Part shown: positions 16,960 through 25,645 of the stretch, one piece after another
How positions within the stretch are numbered: the first letter of the stretch is position 1
How the letters are laid out: each line of letters starts with the position of its first letter
Assembly: GCA_965224525.1 (NCBI GenBank)
Contig: OZ245050.1
Coordinates: 868,001-932,000 of the forward strand
Source: Granulosicoccus sp036478565
GTDB lineage: Bacteria > Pseudomonadota > Gammaproteobacteria > Granulosicoccales > Granulosicoccaceae
Reading direction: 5' to 3'
Length of the DNA stretch: 64,000 bases
Position numbers and translations under genes: made by a program
Notes under the pieces: generated by a model
What the model saw: the letters and a program-made list of their open reading frames with translations, nothing else
What the model was told of the DNA's origin: nothing
Database searches by the model: none

Positions 16960-17008
16960 GCGCAATTGTCAATAGGGTTTGACAATTGCGCGAATAATCT
17001 CATAGAGT
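16960..17008. promoter_or_regulatory. 13-bp inverted repeat operator with divergent promoter elements
   Basis: GCGCAATTGTCAA (16960–16972) and TTGACAATTGCGC (16979–16991) form a perfect 13-bp inverted repeat around TAGGGT, in the middle of the mtnK / ABC transporter divergent region. Each arm ends in a −35 hexamer TTGACA, one facing each way (16979–16984 on plus; 16972–16967 on minus). On the plus strand a TAGAGT −10 follows after 18 bases; on the minus strand TATAAA lies 14 bases away. A second small palindrome, TGCGCC-TT-GGCGCA, lies at 16914–16927. One regulator, probably the SorC protein, would shut both operons. Confidence 0.75.
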
Positions 17009-17032
17009 ACAGGCTTGAGGAGTCAAAATTCA

Positions 17033-18550
17033 ATGAGCGTTGTTGTACAGCTGCGCGGTATCCGGAAGTCTTTTGGTACCAATATGGTGTTGCGTGGTAT
17101 TGACATGACGTTGCATGCTGGCCAGGTTACGGTGTTGATGGGCGCTAACGGAGCCGGTAAATCAACGTTGGTTAAAATACTCTGTGGCGTGCATGCAAGT
17201 GATCATGGTCAGATAGAATTGCACGGTAAACCGTTTAAGGCTGCAACACCCTCAGAAGCCATACGGGCCGGTATCGTTACAGTGCACCAATCGATAAATG
17301 ATGGTGTTGTTGCCGACCTGGATGTCGCAGCGAATTTACTGCTTGATGAGCTAGCCACTGGTCGCTCACCGCTCTTTTATAATCGTCGTAAAATTCGTCA
17401 GCAGGCTCAGATTATTGCATCGACAATAGGCCTTGAGATGGACCTCTCCACGCCCGTAAGCTCACTCAGCCTGGCCGATCGTCAGATGGTGGCCATTGCT
17501 CGTGCGATGGCGCACGATCCCAGGGTTTTGGTATTGGATGAACCCACTTCTTCGCTGTCATCGGCTGAAGCAAAGCGACTCTTTCTGCTGATAGAGCGTT
17601 TAAAACAAAAAGGTGTCGCGATGTTGTACATCTCTCACCGCATGTCCGATATACGTAACGTCGCTGATTCCATTGTCAGTATGAGAGACGGCGCTATCGC
17701 TGGCGTGTTCGATAAACGACCGCTCGACTACGAAGGCGCTGTTAACGCCATGCTGGGGCGGAAGTTTTCCGAACTGACGCTGGATCATGTTGAGTCTGCT
17801 GCTGCGGTGCTGCAACTGGAAGGTTTGCAGCTTCGGCCCGACTCCCAACCATTCTCCCTGCAGTTGAACAAGAACGAGGTGGTTGCAATTACTGGCCTTG
17901 TAGGCAGTGGAAAAACGGCATTGGCTGAATGTTTATTTGGATTACGCCAAGCGTATGCCGGGAGCATGCGGCTGGCTGGTGATGGATACAAGCCTCGCAG
18001 TGCAACCGATGCGATCCGCAGCCGGGTTTTTCTGTGCGCGAAAGACCGTAGTAACAACGGTGTTGTAGCCGATTTCAGTATCGTCCAGAATATATCGCTA
18101 CCGTTTCTGGAGAAATTCTCGTCACTGGGGTTCATCACTGCAAAGAAGGAACAAGCACAAGCAAGGCAGTTGATTGATGACATGGGTGTTGTCTGCCAAA
18201 GCAGCACTGACAACATCATGACCTTGTCTGGTGGTAATCAGCAAAAGGTGATGGTTGCTCGTTGGTTGTCACAATCGTGTCAGTTACTCGTCCTTGATGA
18301 GCCTTTTCAGGGGGTGGATATTCAGGCCAGACGCGACATAGCGGCTATCCTGCGACAAACCGCACACAGCAGAGCCACGGTTGTCCTGGTTTCCGAAATC
18401 GATGAAGCACTGGAAATAGCTGATCGCATTTTAGTGATGTGCGAACATACTATTGTTGGCGAACATCAAAACCATACAATGGATATTGACGTGCTGCTTG
18501 CTCAGGTGGCGGGTGCCAGTGCTGGCATAAAGGTGCCATCGGTTGCATGA
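17033..18550 (+). CDS. Ribose-type ABC transporter, double ATPase subunit
   Basis: 505 residues, RbsA/MglA-like with two ATPase halves. The ATG at 17033 has GAGGAG ten bases upstream; a TTG at 17015 is less likely. The first half has Walker A GANGAGKST (near residue 37), signature LSLADRQMVAIARAM and Walker B VLVLDEPTSSLSS. The second has a Walker A-like GLVGSGKTA (near 290), signature LSGGNQQKVMVARWL and LLVLDEPFQGVD. It powers uptake through the permease at 18570. Located in the cluster with mtnK, mtnA and aldolase and read from the shared operator, so 5-methylthioribose or 5-deoxyribose is the likely cargo. Confidence 0.93.
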   Translation: MSVVVQLRGIRKSFGTNMVLRGIDMTLHAGQVTVLMGANGAGKSTLVKILCGVHASDHGQIELHGKPFKAATPSEAIRAGIVTVHQSINDGVVADLDVAANLLLDELATGRSPLFYNRRKIRQQAQIIASTIGLEMDLSTPVSSLSLADRQMVAIARAMAHDPRVLVLDEPTSSLSSAEAKRLFLLIERLKQKGVAMLYISHRMSDIRNVADSIVSMRDGAIAGVFDKRPLDYEGAVNAMLGRKFSELTLDHVESAAAVLQLEGLQLRPDSQPFSLQLNKNEVVAITGLVGSGKTALAECLFGLRQAYAGSMRLAGDGYKPRSATDAIRSRVFLCAKDRSNNGVVADFSIVQNISLPFLEKFSSLGFITAKKEQAQARQLIDDMGVVCQSSTDNIMTLSGGNQQKVMVARWLSQSCQLLVLDEPFQGVDIQARRDIAAILRQTAHSRATVVLVSEIDEALEIADRILVMCEHTIVGEHQNHTMDIDVLLAQVAGASAGIKVPSVA

Positions 18551-18569
18551 TCAATTCATTCGGATACAA

Positions 18570-19622
18570 ATGAACAATCAAATCAACGGCAAATCCGTAC
18601 GTGCCACGCCGTCCTCCGGAAAAATGCTGGCCTGGTCAATTCGTTACGGATTTCTGTTGTTGCTTCTGGGGCTGGTGGTTTTCTTCAGCATTGTCGCAGA
18701 TGGTTTTATGGGGCCACACAGCGCGGTGTTCATTTTTCAATCCGTTGCCATCACCGGTATTCTGGCACTGGGTGTGACTTGTACATTGGTAGTCGATGGC
18801 TTTGACCTGTCAATCGGTTCGACGGCAACAACTGCCTTGATGCTATCAGCCTATGTCATGATTGTCTGGGATCTTGGTGCCACATTTGCCGTTGTCGCTT
18901 GTCTGCTTATGGGAGCTGTGGTTGGGCTGATCAACGGTTTTCTCATAGTCAAAATGCGTGTACCGGATTTACTGGCAACCTTGGGCATGATGTTCCTGCT
19001 AATCGGTTTGCAGCGCATTCCAACTCAAGGTCGATCCATTGCAACTGGTATGACAATGCCTGACGGAACTGTCGCTCCGGGCACCTTTTCTCCCGCATTT
19101 CTGGCGCTAGGCCGACACCGTTTCGATCTGGTTATCGAGCGCTTGCTGCCGGTGTCTGTCGTTTTTTTGCTTGTAATAGCAGTACTTGTCTGGTTGTTTC
19201 TTGAATACACACGCCATGGTCGACTTATGTATGCCATTGGGTCGAATGAGAATGCCGCCAGCCTGGCAGGTGTTCCTGTCAATCGCTACAAGGTGATTGC
19301 ATACATGATATCTGGCGTATTGGCATCTATTGGTGGAATCCTGATGGCGGCGCGGCTGGGCCGTGGTGACATAGCATCAGGCAATAACCTGCTATTGGAT
19401 TCTGTCGCTGCAGCATTGATCGGTTTTGCCGTCCTGGGCGCATCCAAACCCAACGCCTTTGGTACCGCCATGGGGGCGTTGTTCATTGGCATTCTTTTGC
19501 AGGGGTTGACCATGATGAATGCTCCCTACTATGCGCAGGATTTTGTTAAGGGTGCCGTGCTGGTTGCGGCGCTGGTATTTACATTTGCCTTGTCGGCAAA
19601 ACTAAAAGGCAGCACGGGCTAA
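18570..19622 (+). CDS. Ribose-type ABC transporter permease
   Basis: 350 residues, RbsC/BPD_transp_2 family with eight to ten hydrophobic segments. I start at MNNQINGK (18570), 19 bases after the ATPase stop and with GGA upstream; a TTG nine codons earlier overlaps the ATPase gene. Family marks: LGVTCTLVVDGFDLSIGSTA near residue 75 and GSNENAASLAGVPVNRYKV near 225, the cytoplasmic coupling loop. The extra loop IPTQGRSIATGMTMPDG near 150 faces the periplasm. Inner-membrane partner of the ATPase at 17033 and the binding protein at 19709. Confidence 0.93.
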   Translation: MNNQINGKSVRATPSSGKMLAWSIRYGFLLLLLGLVVFFSIVADGFMGPHSAVFIFQSVAITGILALGVTCTLVVDGFDLSIGSTATTALMLSAYVMIVWDLGATFAVVACLLMGAVVGLINGFLIVKMRVPDLLATLGMMFLLIGLQRIPTQGRSIATGMTMPDGTVAPGTFSPAFLALGRHRFDLVIERLLPVSVVFLLVIAVLVWLFLEYTRHGRLMYAIGSNENAASLAGVPVNRYKVIAYMISGVLASIGGILMAARLGRGDIASGNNLLLDSVAAALIGFAVLGASKPNAFGTAMGALFIGILLQGLTMMNAPYYAQDFVKGAVLVAALVFTFALSAKLKGSTG

Positions 19623-19708
19623 CCTGGATTGTTCATTAGTAGTTCAGGTAAAACCGATGCTGATCGTATCATCCATGCACGTTTACTTATCCGAAGGAGC
19701 AGTTTGAC

Positions 19709-20758
19709 ATGAGAATAAGCCGTCGATATTTCACTACCCTGTTGCCTGGCATGCTGGCCGCGACTCTGGCCATTCCCGGAGTGGCCAGTGCCGATGCACC
19801 GGCGCCATTTGACAAGCCGGGCGAGGTTAAAATAGCACTGGTGCGTTACCTGTCTACTGGTGATTTTTTTCAGGCGTACCTGTCCGGGGTCGAGTCGCAA
19901 GCCAAAGCACTTGGCGTAGATCTGCGTATTTTTGACAGCCGACAGGATGCTGCTTTGCAAGCTGATATGGTGGACCAGGCGATCGCTCTGGGGGTGGACG
20001 GGATAATAGTCCAGCACGGTTTAACAGAATCCATGCAGGATGCAGTTCAGCGAGCGGTTGACGCTGGTATCAAAGTGGTTGCATTCGACGTTAATGTTGA
20101 AAACGATGCAGTTCCACAGGTAGAACAGTCTGATCGTGACCTGGCCAGGCTGGCGTTGGAGCAGGCGATAGAGGACAACGGTGATAGTTTTAAAGCAGGT
20201 TATGTCTATGTGCCTGGAATTGCACCGCTTGATCGCCGCGATGAAACCTGGAAAATATTCAAGGAAAAATATGCCGGAATTGAAGAAAAGGCTGTATTCG
20301 GTACGTTGGACAATCCGATTGCAAATTCGGTTGCTAACCAGGCGCGTTCAATTCTGACGGCAAACCCGGATATAACTGTGATGTTTGCACCCTATGATGA
20401 GTTTGCGAAGGGCGTTAAAATCGCTGTTGATGAAGCCGGTATGAACCAGGATATTAAAATATATTCTGCTGATATTTCCACGGCAGATATTTCGGCTATG
20501 AGAGAGCCGGATAGTGCCTGGGTGGCAACGGCTGCAACCAATCCGGCGGTGGTCGGTGAGGTGTCAGTCAGGGCGCTGGCGATGTTACTCAGTGGAGAAG
20601 ACCCCGGTGCTTCGGTTATTGTACCGCCGACTCTGATTACCCGAGCAATGTTAATGGATGGCGACATCAAAAATATGGAAGAGCTTTCGGCGAAACTTCC
20701 GCAGTTCGCACATGCAGATGTTGCAATCCCTGAATGGATGCCGATTCCGCCGCGCTAG
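19709..20758 (+). CDS. Periplasmic sugar-binding protein of the ribose-type ABC transporter
   Basis: 349 residues, Peripla_BP_4 family. GAAGGAG precedes the ATG. A signal peptide (two Arg, hydrophobic core, ending VASA near residue 29) exports it. Typical features: VKIALVRYLSTGDFFQAYLS at the first strand, DMVDQAIALGVDGIIVQHG and VDAGIKVVAFDVNV in the N-domain, and NPDITVMFAPYDEFAKGV in the C-domain. The ligand-contact residues of ribose-binding protein are not all conserved. A 5-substituted ribose such as 5-methylthioribose or 5-deoxyribose is inferred only from the neighbours. Confidence 0.9.
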   Translation: MRISRRYFTTLLPGMLAATLAIPGVASADAPAPFDKPGEVKIALVRYLSTGDFFQAYLSGVESQAKALGVDLRIFDSRQDAALQADMVDQAIALGVDGIIVQHGLTESMQDAVQRAVDAGIKVVAFDVNVENDAVPQVEQSDRDLARLALEQAIEDNGDSFKAGYVYVPGIAPLDRRDETWKIFKEKYAGIEEKAVFGTLDNPIANSVANQARSILTANPDITVMFAPYDEFAKGVKIAVDEAGMNQDIKIYSADISTADISAMREPDSAWVATAATNPAVVGEVSVRALAMLLSGEDPGASVIVPPTLITRAMLMDGDIKNMEELSAKLPQFAHADVAIPEWMPIPPR

Positions 20759-20920
20759 AAAGTTGTATGGTAGCGAGCAACGGGTTATACCTGATTTGCC
20801 CGGTCGCTGGTTCAGTGGCCGGGTATTGTCGCCTGGATCTTGCAGGGTAAGTCCGAACAGTCTTGTCGTATGCAAAAAAATGTTATGTGAGGTGCTGTTG
20901 AAGTACACGAAAAAAATGAT

Positions 20921-21583
20921 ATGAAAGAAAGCAATAAACGCAAAAAAATCATAGAGCTGTGTCGGCAAATGAATAACAGCGGCCTGAATCAGGGGACGTC
21001 AGGCAACATCAGTGCATTGCATAACGGCTACATGCTCATTACGCCCAGTGGAATTCCCTATGAAGATATGCACGTTGATCAAATCGCCAGAGTATCGCTG
21101 GTACATGATAATGGCGAATGGGAAGGTCCCTGCAAACCGTCCTCAGAATGGCATTTTCATCGGGCAATACTAAAAAGCAATGTTACTTTCGGTGCAGTGA
21201 TACACACGCACTCAACTTACTCTACGATTTTATCAATTTCGCGCAAATCAATACCGGCCTGCCATTACATGGTTGCAGCGTTTGGCGGTAATAATGTGCG
21301 ATGCGCCGACTATGCAACCTTTGGCACCGCAGCGCTGTCCGACAATATTTTGCTCGCTATGCAGGATCGGTCAGCATGTCTGCTGGCAAACCATGGAATG
21401 GTGGCGGCCGGGCAAGACCTGGACAAGGCCATGTGGGCAGCAGTCGAACTTGAAGCGCTCGCGCAACAGTACTATCACGCCAGTTTGCAAGGTGGAATGG
21501 TGATACTACCCGGCAGCGAAATCGACGACATCCTGGAGAGATTCAAGGACTACGGTCTTCGCTCCGAAAACAGCGACAAATAA
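20921..21583 (+). CDS. Class II aldolase (FucA/Ald2-like), DHAP-forming
   Basis: 220 residues, aldolase class II/adducin family, about the length of L-fuculose-1-phosphate aldolase. Zinc-site residues are all present: catalytic Glu in PSSEWHFH (near residue 75), HTHS (His near 94 and 96) and His in LLANHGMV (near 157), matching Glu73, His92, His94 and His155 of FucA. The phosphate-binding NQGTSGNIS is near residue 25. Together with MtnK and MtnA it would split 5-methylthioribulose-1-phosphate, or 5-deoxyribulose-1-phosphate, to dihydroxyacetone phosphate and (methylthio)acetaldehyde or acetaldehyde, as in the DHAP shunt. MtnB dehydratase belongs to the same superfamily and is the main alternative, but MtnC/MtnD partners are absent here. 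It lies 162 bases after the binding protein. Confidence 0.87.
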   Translation: MKESNKRKKIIELCRQMNNSGLNQGTSGNISALHNGYMLITPSGIPYEDMHVDQIARVSLVHDNGEWEGPCKPSSEWHFHRAILKSNVTFGAVIHTHSTYSTILSISRKSIPACHYMVAAFGGNNVRCADYATFGTAALSDNILLAMQDRSACLLANHGMVAAGQDLDKAMWAAVELEALAQQYYHASLQGGMVILPGSEIDDILERFKDYGLRSENSDK

Positions 21584-21591
21584 GAAATACA

Positions 21592-21623
21592 CAGCCGGTT
21601 TTTATTGCCTGGATTTCCGGCTG
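21592..21623 (+). terminator. Weak hairpin after the aldolase gene
   Basis: CAGCCGG (21592–21598) and CCGGCTG (21617–21623) pair across an 18-base loop, eight bases after the aldolase stop. No downstream T-run. A possible end of the salvage operon. Confidence 0.3.
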
Positions 21624-21847
21624 GCCTGTTTCGGCCCCGATCGAGCGCTATAAGGCGATTTCTCGCCGGTGGGTTGTTGCCACAGCGTATTTGCTCCATT
21701 CATCCTGAATGTGCGAAGCTGTGCAGCTTGTCTGTGCCGGGCAATCAGATGTAACCTGTGGTTTCCAGCCAGTGCACAGAACTCGCACCAGGATTGATGA
21801 GTTTTCTCAACTCAACTCAGCCGCTACTATTGACTAACGCACACCAG

Positions 21848-23203
21848 ATGACCCGTAAAGTTTTTATCAAGACCCATGGCTGCCAGATGAATGAGTACGA
21901 TTCGGCAAAAATGCTCGATGTGCTCGCAGAATCCGGTCCTATTGAGGCCACCCAAAACCCGGCCGATGCTGACATTCTCCTGCTGAACACCTGTTCTATT
22001 CGCGAAAAAGCGCAGGAGAAGGTATTTTCCGAATTAGGCCGCTGGAAACCCCTGAAAGAGCGGAATAAAGACATCGTTATCGGTGTTGGTGGCTGTGTGG
22101 CGAGCCAGGAGGGCGAAGAGATTCATAAACGAGCGCCATTTGTCGATGTGGTTTTCGGCCCACAGACCCTGCATCGTTTGCCAGAACTGGTCAAACAGAC
22201 TTTGCGCGATGGTCGACCGGTAGTGGATATCAGTTTTCCGGAGATTGAAAAGTTTGATTGTTTGCCAGAGCCGAAAGCGGATGGCCCTTCAGCCTACGTG
22301 TCGATTATTGAGGGCTGTAGCAAGTACTGCAGCTTCTGCGTCGTGCCTTACACACGCGGCGAGGAAATCAGTCGCCCGCTGGATAGTGTGCTGGCGGAGG
22401 TCATGGCTTTGGTGGAGCAGGGCGTGCGTGAAATTCACCTGCTTGGCCAGAACGTCAACAGTTACCGCGGGCCCATGCACGATGGCGGGCAGGCAGATCT
22501 GGCCTTGCTGATACATTATATAGCGGCTATCGACGGTGTTGAACGTATCCGTTTTACAACGTCGCATCCGGTTGAGTTCAACGATTCACTGATTGAGGCT
22601 TATGCCAACGTACCTGAATTGGTCAGTTTTTTGCACCTGCCAGTGCAAAGCGGATCTGATCGCATTCTTGCTGCCATGAAGCGTGGGCATACCACGCTTG
22701 AATATAAATCCAGAATCAAAAAGTTGCGATTGGCACGGCCGGATCTGACCTTGTCGTCGGACTTTATTATTGGTTTTCCCGGGGAGACCGAGAAGGATTT
22801 TGAAGACACAATGCAGCTAATCCACGATGTTGGTTTTGATCATTCATTCAGTTTTATCTATAGCGCTCGTCCTGGCACACCAGCGGCAAGCCTGACTGAC
22901 GACACTCCCATGGCCGTTAAAAAGCAAAGGCTCAGTCAGCTGCAGGCGGTTATTTCAGCACAGGCTGCTGCAATCAGCGAATCAATGGTTGGCAGCCGGG
23001 TGAAAGTGCTTGTGGATCGACCTTCAAGAAAAGATTCTGCAGAAATGAGTGGTCGTACCGAAAACAATCGTGTGGTGAATTTCAAAGCCGATACATCTTT
23101 GATAGGAGCCATTGCGTTGGTTAATATTACTGCAGCATTGCCGAATTCATTGCGTGGCGAACTGATTGATATCGTCCTGCCTGTTAAAGCTAGCGTGCAA
23201 TGA
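21848..23203 (+). CDS. miaB: tRNA-2-methylthio-N6-isopentenyladenosine methylthiotransferase
   Basis: 451 residues starting at MTRKVFIKTHGCQMNEYDSA, the conserved N-terminus (E. coli MTKKLHIKTWGCQMNEYDS); upstream in-frame starts at 21758 and 21797 exist. The protein adds a methylthio group to i6A37 of tRNAs using two SAM and a sulfur source. Three cysteines for one 4Fe-4S cluster lie in GCQMNEYD, NTCSIREKA and GGCVASQEG (near residues 12, 49, 83), the radical-SAM CxxxCxxC in GCSKYCSFC near 156, and a C-terminal TRAM tRNA-binding domain from about 380. First gene of the miaB–phoH–ybeY–corC–lnt block. Confidence 0.96.
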   Translation: MTRKVFIKTHGCQMNEYDSAKMLDVLAESGPIEATQNPADADILLLNTCSIREKAQEKVFSELGRWKPLKERNKDIVIGVGGCVASQEGEEIHKRAPFVDVVFGPQTLHRLPELVKQTLRDGRPVVDISFPEIEKFDCLPEPKADGPSAYVSIIEGCSKYCSFCVVPYTRGEEISRPLDSVLAEVMALVEQGVREIHLLGQNVNSYRGPMHDGGQADLALLIHYIAAIDGVERIRFTTSHPVEFNDSLIEAYANVPELVSFLHLPVQSGSDRILAAMKRGHTTLEYKSRIKKLRLARPDLTLSSDFIIGFPGETEKDFEDTMQLIHDVGFDHSFSFIYSARPGTPAASLTDDTPMAVKKQRLSQLQAVISAQAAAISESMVGSRVKVLVDRPSRKDSAEMSGRTENNRVVNFKADTSLIGAIALVNITAALPNSLRGELIDIVLPVKASVQ

Positions 23204-23216
23204 GATTGACTGCTAA

Positions 23217-24191
23217 ATGACAGCGCTCGATTTTCATGTGGTGCCAGCCGACAATGCGCGATTGGCCAATTTATGCGGCCAGTTTGATGATCACCTGAAA
23301 CAGATAGAAGCGCGACTGGTTGTGCAGATCAGCAATCGTGGCAGTCATTTTCGTATCACTGGCAGTGATCGTTCTGCAACCATTGCGCAACGTCTGATCT
23401 CGCATTTGTATGCCATTACCGAGAATGAAACACTGGTGCCAGATACGGTGCACCTCTCACTACAGGATTCCGGATTGAAAGCACTCGAAGAAACATCGGC
23501 TGAGTCCGGTGGCAATAGCTCTATTATTAAAACGCGGCATACAACAATTCAGTGTCGAGGCCCGCGACAGATAGATTATGTCACCAGTATCAAGGCGCGC
23601 GATCTCACGTTCGGTATCGGTCCGGCGGGTACTGGAAAAACGTATCTGGCTGTCGCCTGTGCTGTCGAGGCACTGGAGTTAGAGCAAGTGCAACGCCTGG
23701 TATTGGTACGGCCCGCAGTAGAGGCAGGCGAGCGTTTGGGCTTCCTGCCGGGAGACATGATGCAGAAAGTCGATCCGTATCTGCGGCCGATTTACGATGC
23801 ACTGTACGAATTTCTGGGTATAGAGCGTGTTGGCAAACTGGTTGAACGTAATGTGATTGAAATTGCTCCACTGGCCTATATGCGTGGTCGTACACTAAAT
23901 CATGCTTGCGTGATCATGGATGAGGCGCAGAATACGACAGTTGAGCAAATGAAAATGTTTTTGACACGTATCGGCTTTGGCTCCAAGGCGATCGTGACGG
24001 GTGATACGACGCAAGTGGATTTGCCAAAGCACCAGCTGTCTGGCCTAAAGCATGTACAGTCCGTGCTTGATGGTGTTGAGGGCATCGGTTTCAGCCAGTT
24101 CACAGCTTCAGATGTTGTGCGCCATCCATTGGTGCAGCGCATCGTTTCAGCTTACGAAACGGCGGAGCAGGATGAAGCCGATCGTAACTGA
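23217..24191 (+). CDS. ybeZ: PhoH-like ATPase (YbeZ)
   Basis: 324 residues. An N-terminal KH-like/RNA-binding region (to about residue 110) precedes the PhoH ATPase domain with Walker A GPAGTGKTYLA near 133, the RPAVEAGERLGFLPGD motif near 165, Walker B CVIMDEAQNTT near 231, and sensor-like IVTGDTTQVDLP near 262. It is associated with the endoribonuclease YbeY in ribosome/RNA quality control. It starts 13 bases after miaB and overlaps ybeY by 20 bases. Confidence 0.95.
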   Translation: MTALDFHVVPADNARLANLCGQFDDHLKQIEARLVVQISNRGSHFRITGSDRSATIAQRLISHLYAITENETLVPDTVHLSLQDSGLKALEETSAESGGNSSIIKTRHTTIQCRGPRQIDYVTSIKARDLTFGIGPAGTGKTYLAVACAVEALELEQVQRLVLVRPAVEAGERLGFLPGDMMQKVDPYLRPIYDALYEFLGIERVGKLVERNVIEIAPLAYMRGRTLNHACVIMDEAQNTTVEQMKMFLTRIGFGSKAIVTGDTTQVDLPKHQLSGLKHVQSVLDGVEGIGFSQFTASDVVRHPLVQRIVSAYETAEQDEADRN

Positions 24192-24759
24192 TTCAGTTTC
24201 ACTGGATTTGCAGGTATTGCTGGATGCCGGGGACGAACTGGCAGTGGACGATCACTGGCTTGATGTCGTGGTTTACCGTCACTGGGCGATAGCCGCACTG
24301 TCAGCTTGTCTGGATAATCCGGAAATTATGCGTGGTGCCGGAATCAATCCTGGACAGGCAATGATGGAGCTTTCCGTGCAGCTTCTGTCGGAGCCTGCAA
24401 TGGCGGATCTGAACCAACGGTTCAAAGGCACACGCAAGTCAACCAATGTGTTGAGTTTTCCGGCAGACATGCCAATCCTGGACCCTTTGACGGGAGTTGA
24501 TTCAATCGCTGACAGCGCAGCTGTGGCTTTGCCAGTACAATCCCTGGGCGATTTGGTATTGTGCCCTGCAGTGATTGCTCGCGAAGCGGCAAGACAAGGC
24601 AAAGAACTGCCCGATCACCGTGCTCATCTGGTGGTCCATGGCGTTTTGCATTTGTGTGGCCACGATCACCTGGAGCCAAAAGCTGCAAGTATTATGGAGT
24701 TGACCGAAATTCGGATATTATCGAACGCGGGTATCTCCGACCCCTACCAAGAGTCCTGA
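24172..24759 (+). CDS. ybeY: Endoribonuclease YbeY (rRNA maturation)
   Basis: 195 residues from ATG 24172, inside the end of ybeZ and preceded by GGAGCAGG; this begins MKPIVTDSVSLDLQVLLD. YbeY is a metal-dependent single-strand RNase for 16S rRNA 3' maturation and 70S quality control. The zinc motif HxxxHxxxxxH is HLVVHGVLHLCGHDH near residue 151. RKSTNVLSFPAD near 85 is the other conserved block. It is slightly longer than the E. coli protein (155) because of an insert before the metal motif (about residues 105–130). Confidence 0.95.
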   Translation: MKPIVTDSVSLDLQVLLDAGDELAVDDHWLDVVVYRHWAIAALSACLDNPEIMRGAGINPGQAMMELSVQLLSEPAMADLNQRFKGTRKSTNVLSFPADMPILDPLTGVDSIADSAAVALPVQSLGDLVLCPAVIAREAARQGKELPDHRAHLVVHGVLHLCGHDHLEPKAASIMELTEIRILSNAGISDPYQES

Positions 24760-24790
24760 TGTATATAACCGGGTACCGATCCACAGCCTG

Positions 24791-25636
24791 ATGACCGACG
24801 TAACGCCCGACAGTGGCCGCCGCCGCTCTCTCTTTGATCGTCTCCTTCACGCCATAGGCATAGGTGGCGAGCCGCGCGACCGCAATGAACTGCTTGAGCT
24901 GTTGCGCGATGCGCAGGCGCGTAAGATTGTTGACGCTGACACCCTGCAAATGGTTGAGGGGGTGTTTCAGGTAGTCGAAATGCGCGTACGGGATATTATG
25001 ATTCCGCGAGGCCAAATGGTGGTCATCGACCATGATGCGTCGATTGAAGAGCTTATGCCAATTATTATTGAGTCGGGTCATTCGCGCTTTCCGGTTATCA
25101 ATGAAGACAAGGATCACGTCATTGGCGTTCTACTGGCCAAGGATCTGTTGCGTTATTCGGGTGCGGGGATTCACAGATCTTTCAGTATTGACGACATCTT
25201 ACGCAAAGCTACATTTACGCCCGACACCAAACGACTCAATGTCCTGCTCAAGGAATTTCGTGCGGCACGCAATCATATGGCTATCGTGCTTGATGAGTAC
25301 GGTGGGGTGGATGGATTGGTCACCATTGAAGATGTGCTGGAGGAGATCGTTGGCGAAATTGATGATGAGCACGATACGAATGATGGCGTAGCCATTCGCG
25401 GCCATGGTGACGGTCGTTTTTCAGTGCGAGCGCTAACCCCAATCGATGAATTCAACGAGTCACTGGGGACAAATTTCAGCGACGAAGACTTTGACACCAT
25501 TGGAGGCTTGCTGATGCAGCATATTGGTCACATGCCAAAAACCGGCGAACGGGCAACAATCAATGGTTGTGAATTTCGTGTGCTCTCGGCCGATTCACGG
25601 CGTTTGCATCTTTTACAGGTCACACCGCCGGTGTGA
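24791..25636 (+). CDS. corC: CorC/YbeX CBS-domain protein
   Basis: 281 residues. Two CBS domains (MIPRGQMVVIDHDASIEELM near residue 70 and a second near 140) followed by a CorC_HlyC domain (DGLVTIEDVLEEIVGEI near 175, then to the end). No membrane segment, so it is the short soluble YbeX type. The family has been linked to magnesium/cobalt efflux and, in E. coli, to ribosome maturation; the position beside ybeY fits the latter. It lies 31 bases after ybeY, with lnt 9 bases downstream. Confidence 0.94.
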   Translation: MTDVTPDSGRRRSLFDRLLHAIGIGGEPRDRNELLELLRDAQARKIVDADTLQMVEGVFQVVEMRVRDIMIPRGQMVVIDHDASIEELMPIIIESGHSRFPVINEDKDHVIGVLLAKDLLRYSGAGIHRSFSIDDILRKATFTPDTKRLNVLLKEFRAARNHMAIVLDEYGGVDGLVTIEDVLEEIVGEIDDEHDTNDGVAIRGHGDGRFSVRALTPIDEFNESLGTNFSDEDFDTIGGLLMQHIGHMPKTGERATINGCEFRVLSADSRRLHLLQVTPPV

Positions 25637-25645
25637 CGGTTACCG

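Noticed and set aside
20759..20920. Extra small gene between binding protein and aldolase (20658–20924 frame)
   Set aside because: It overlaps the binding-protein end in another frame and has no ribosome site; the gap looks like spacer with the aldolase leader.
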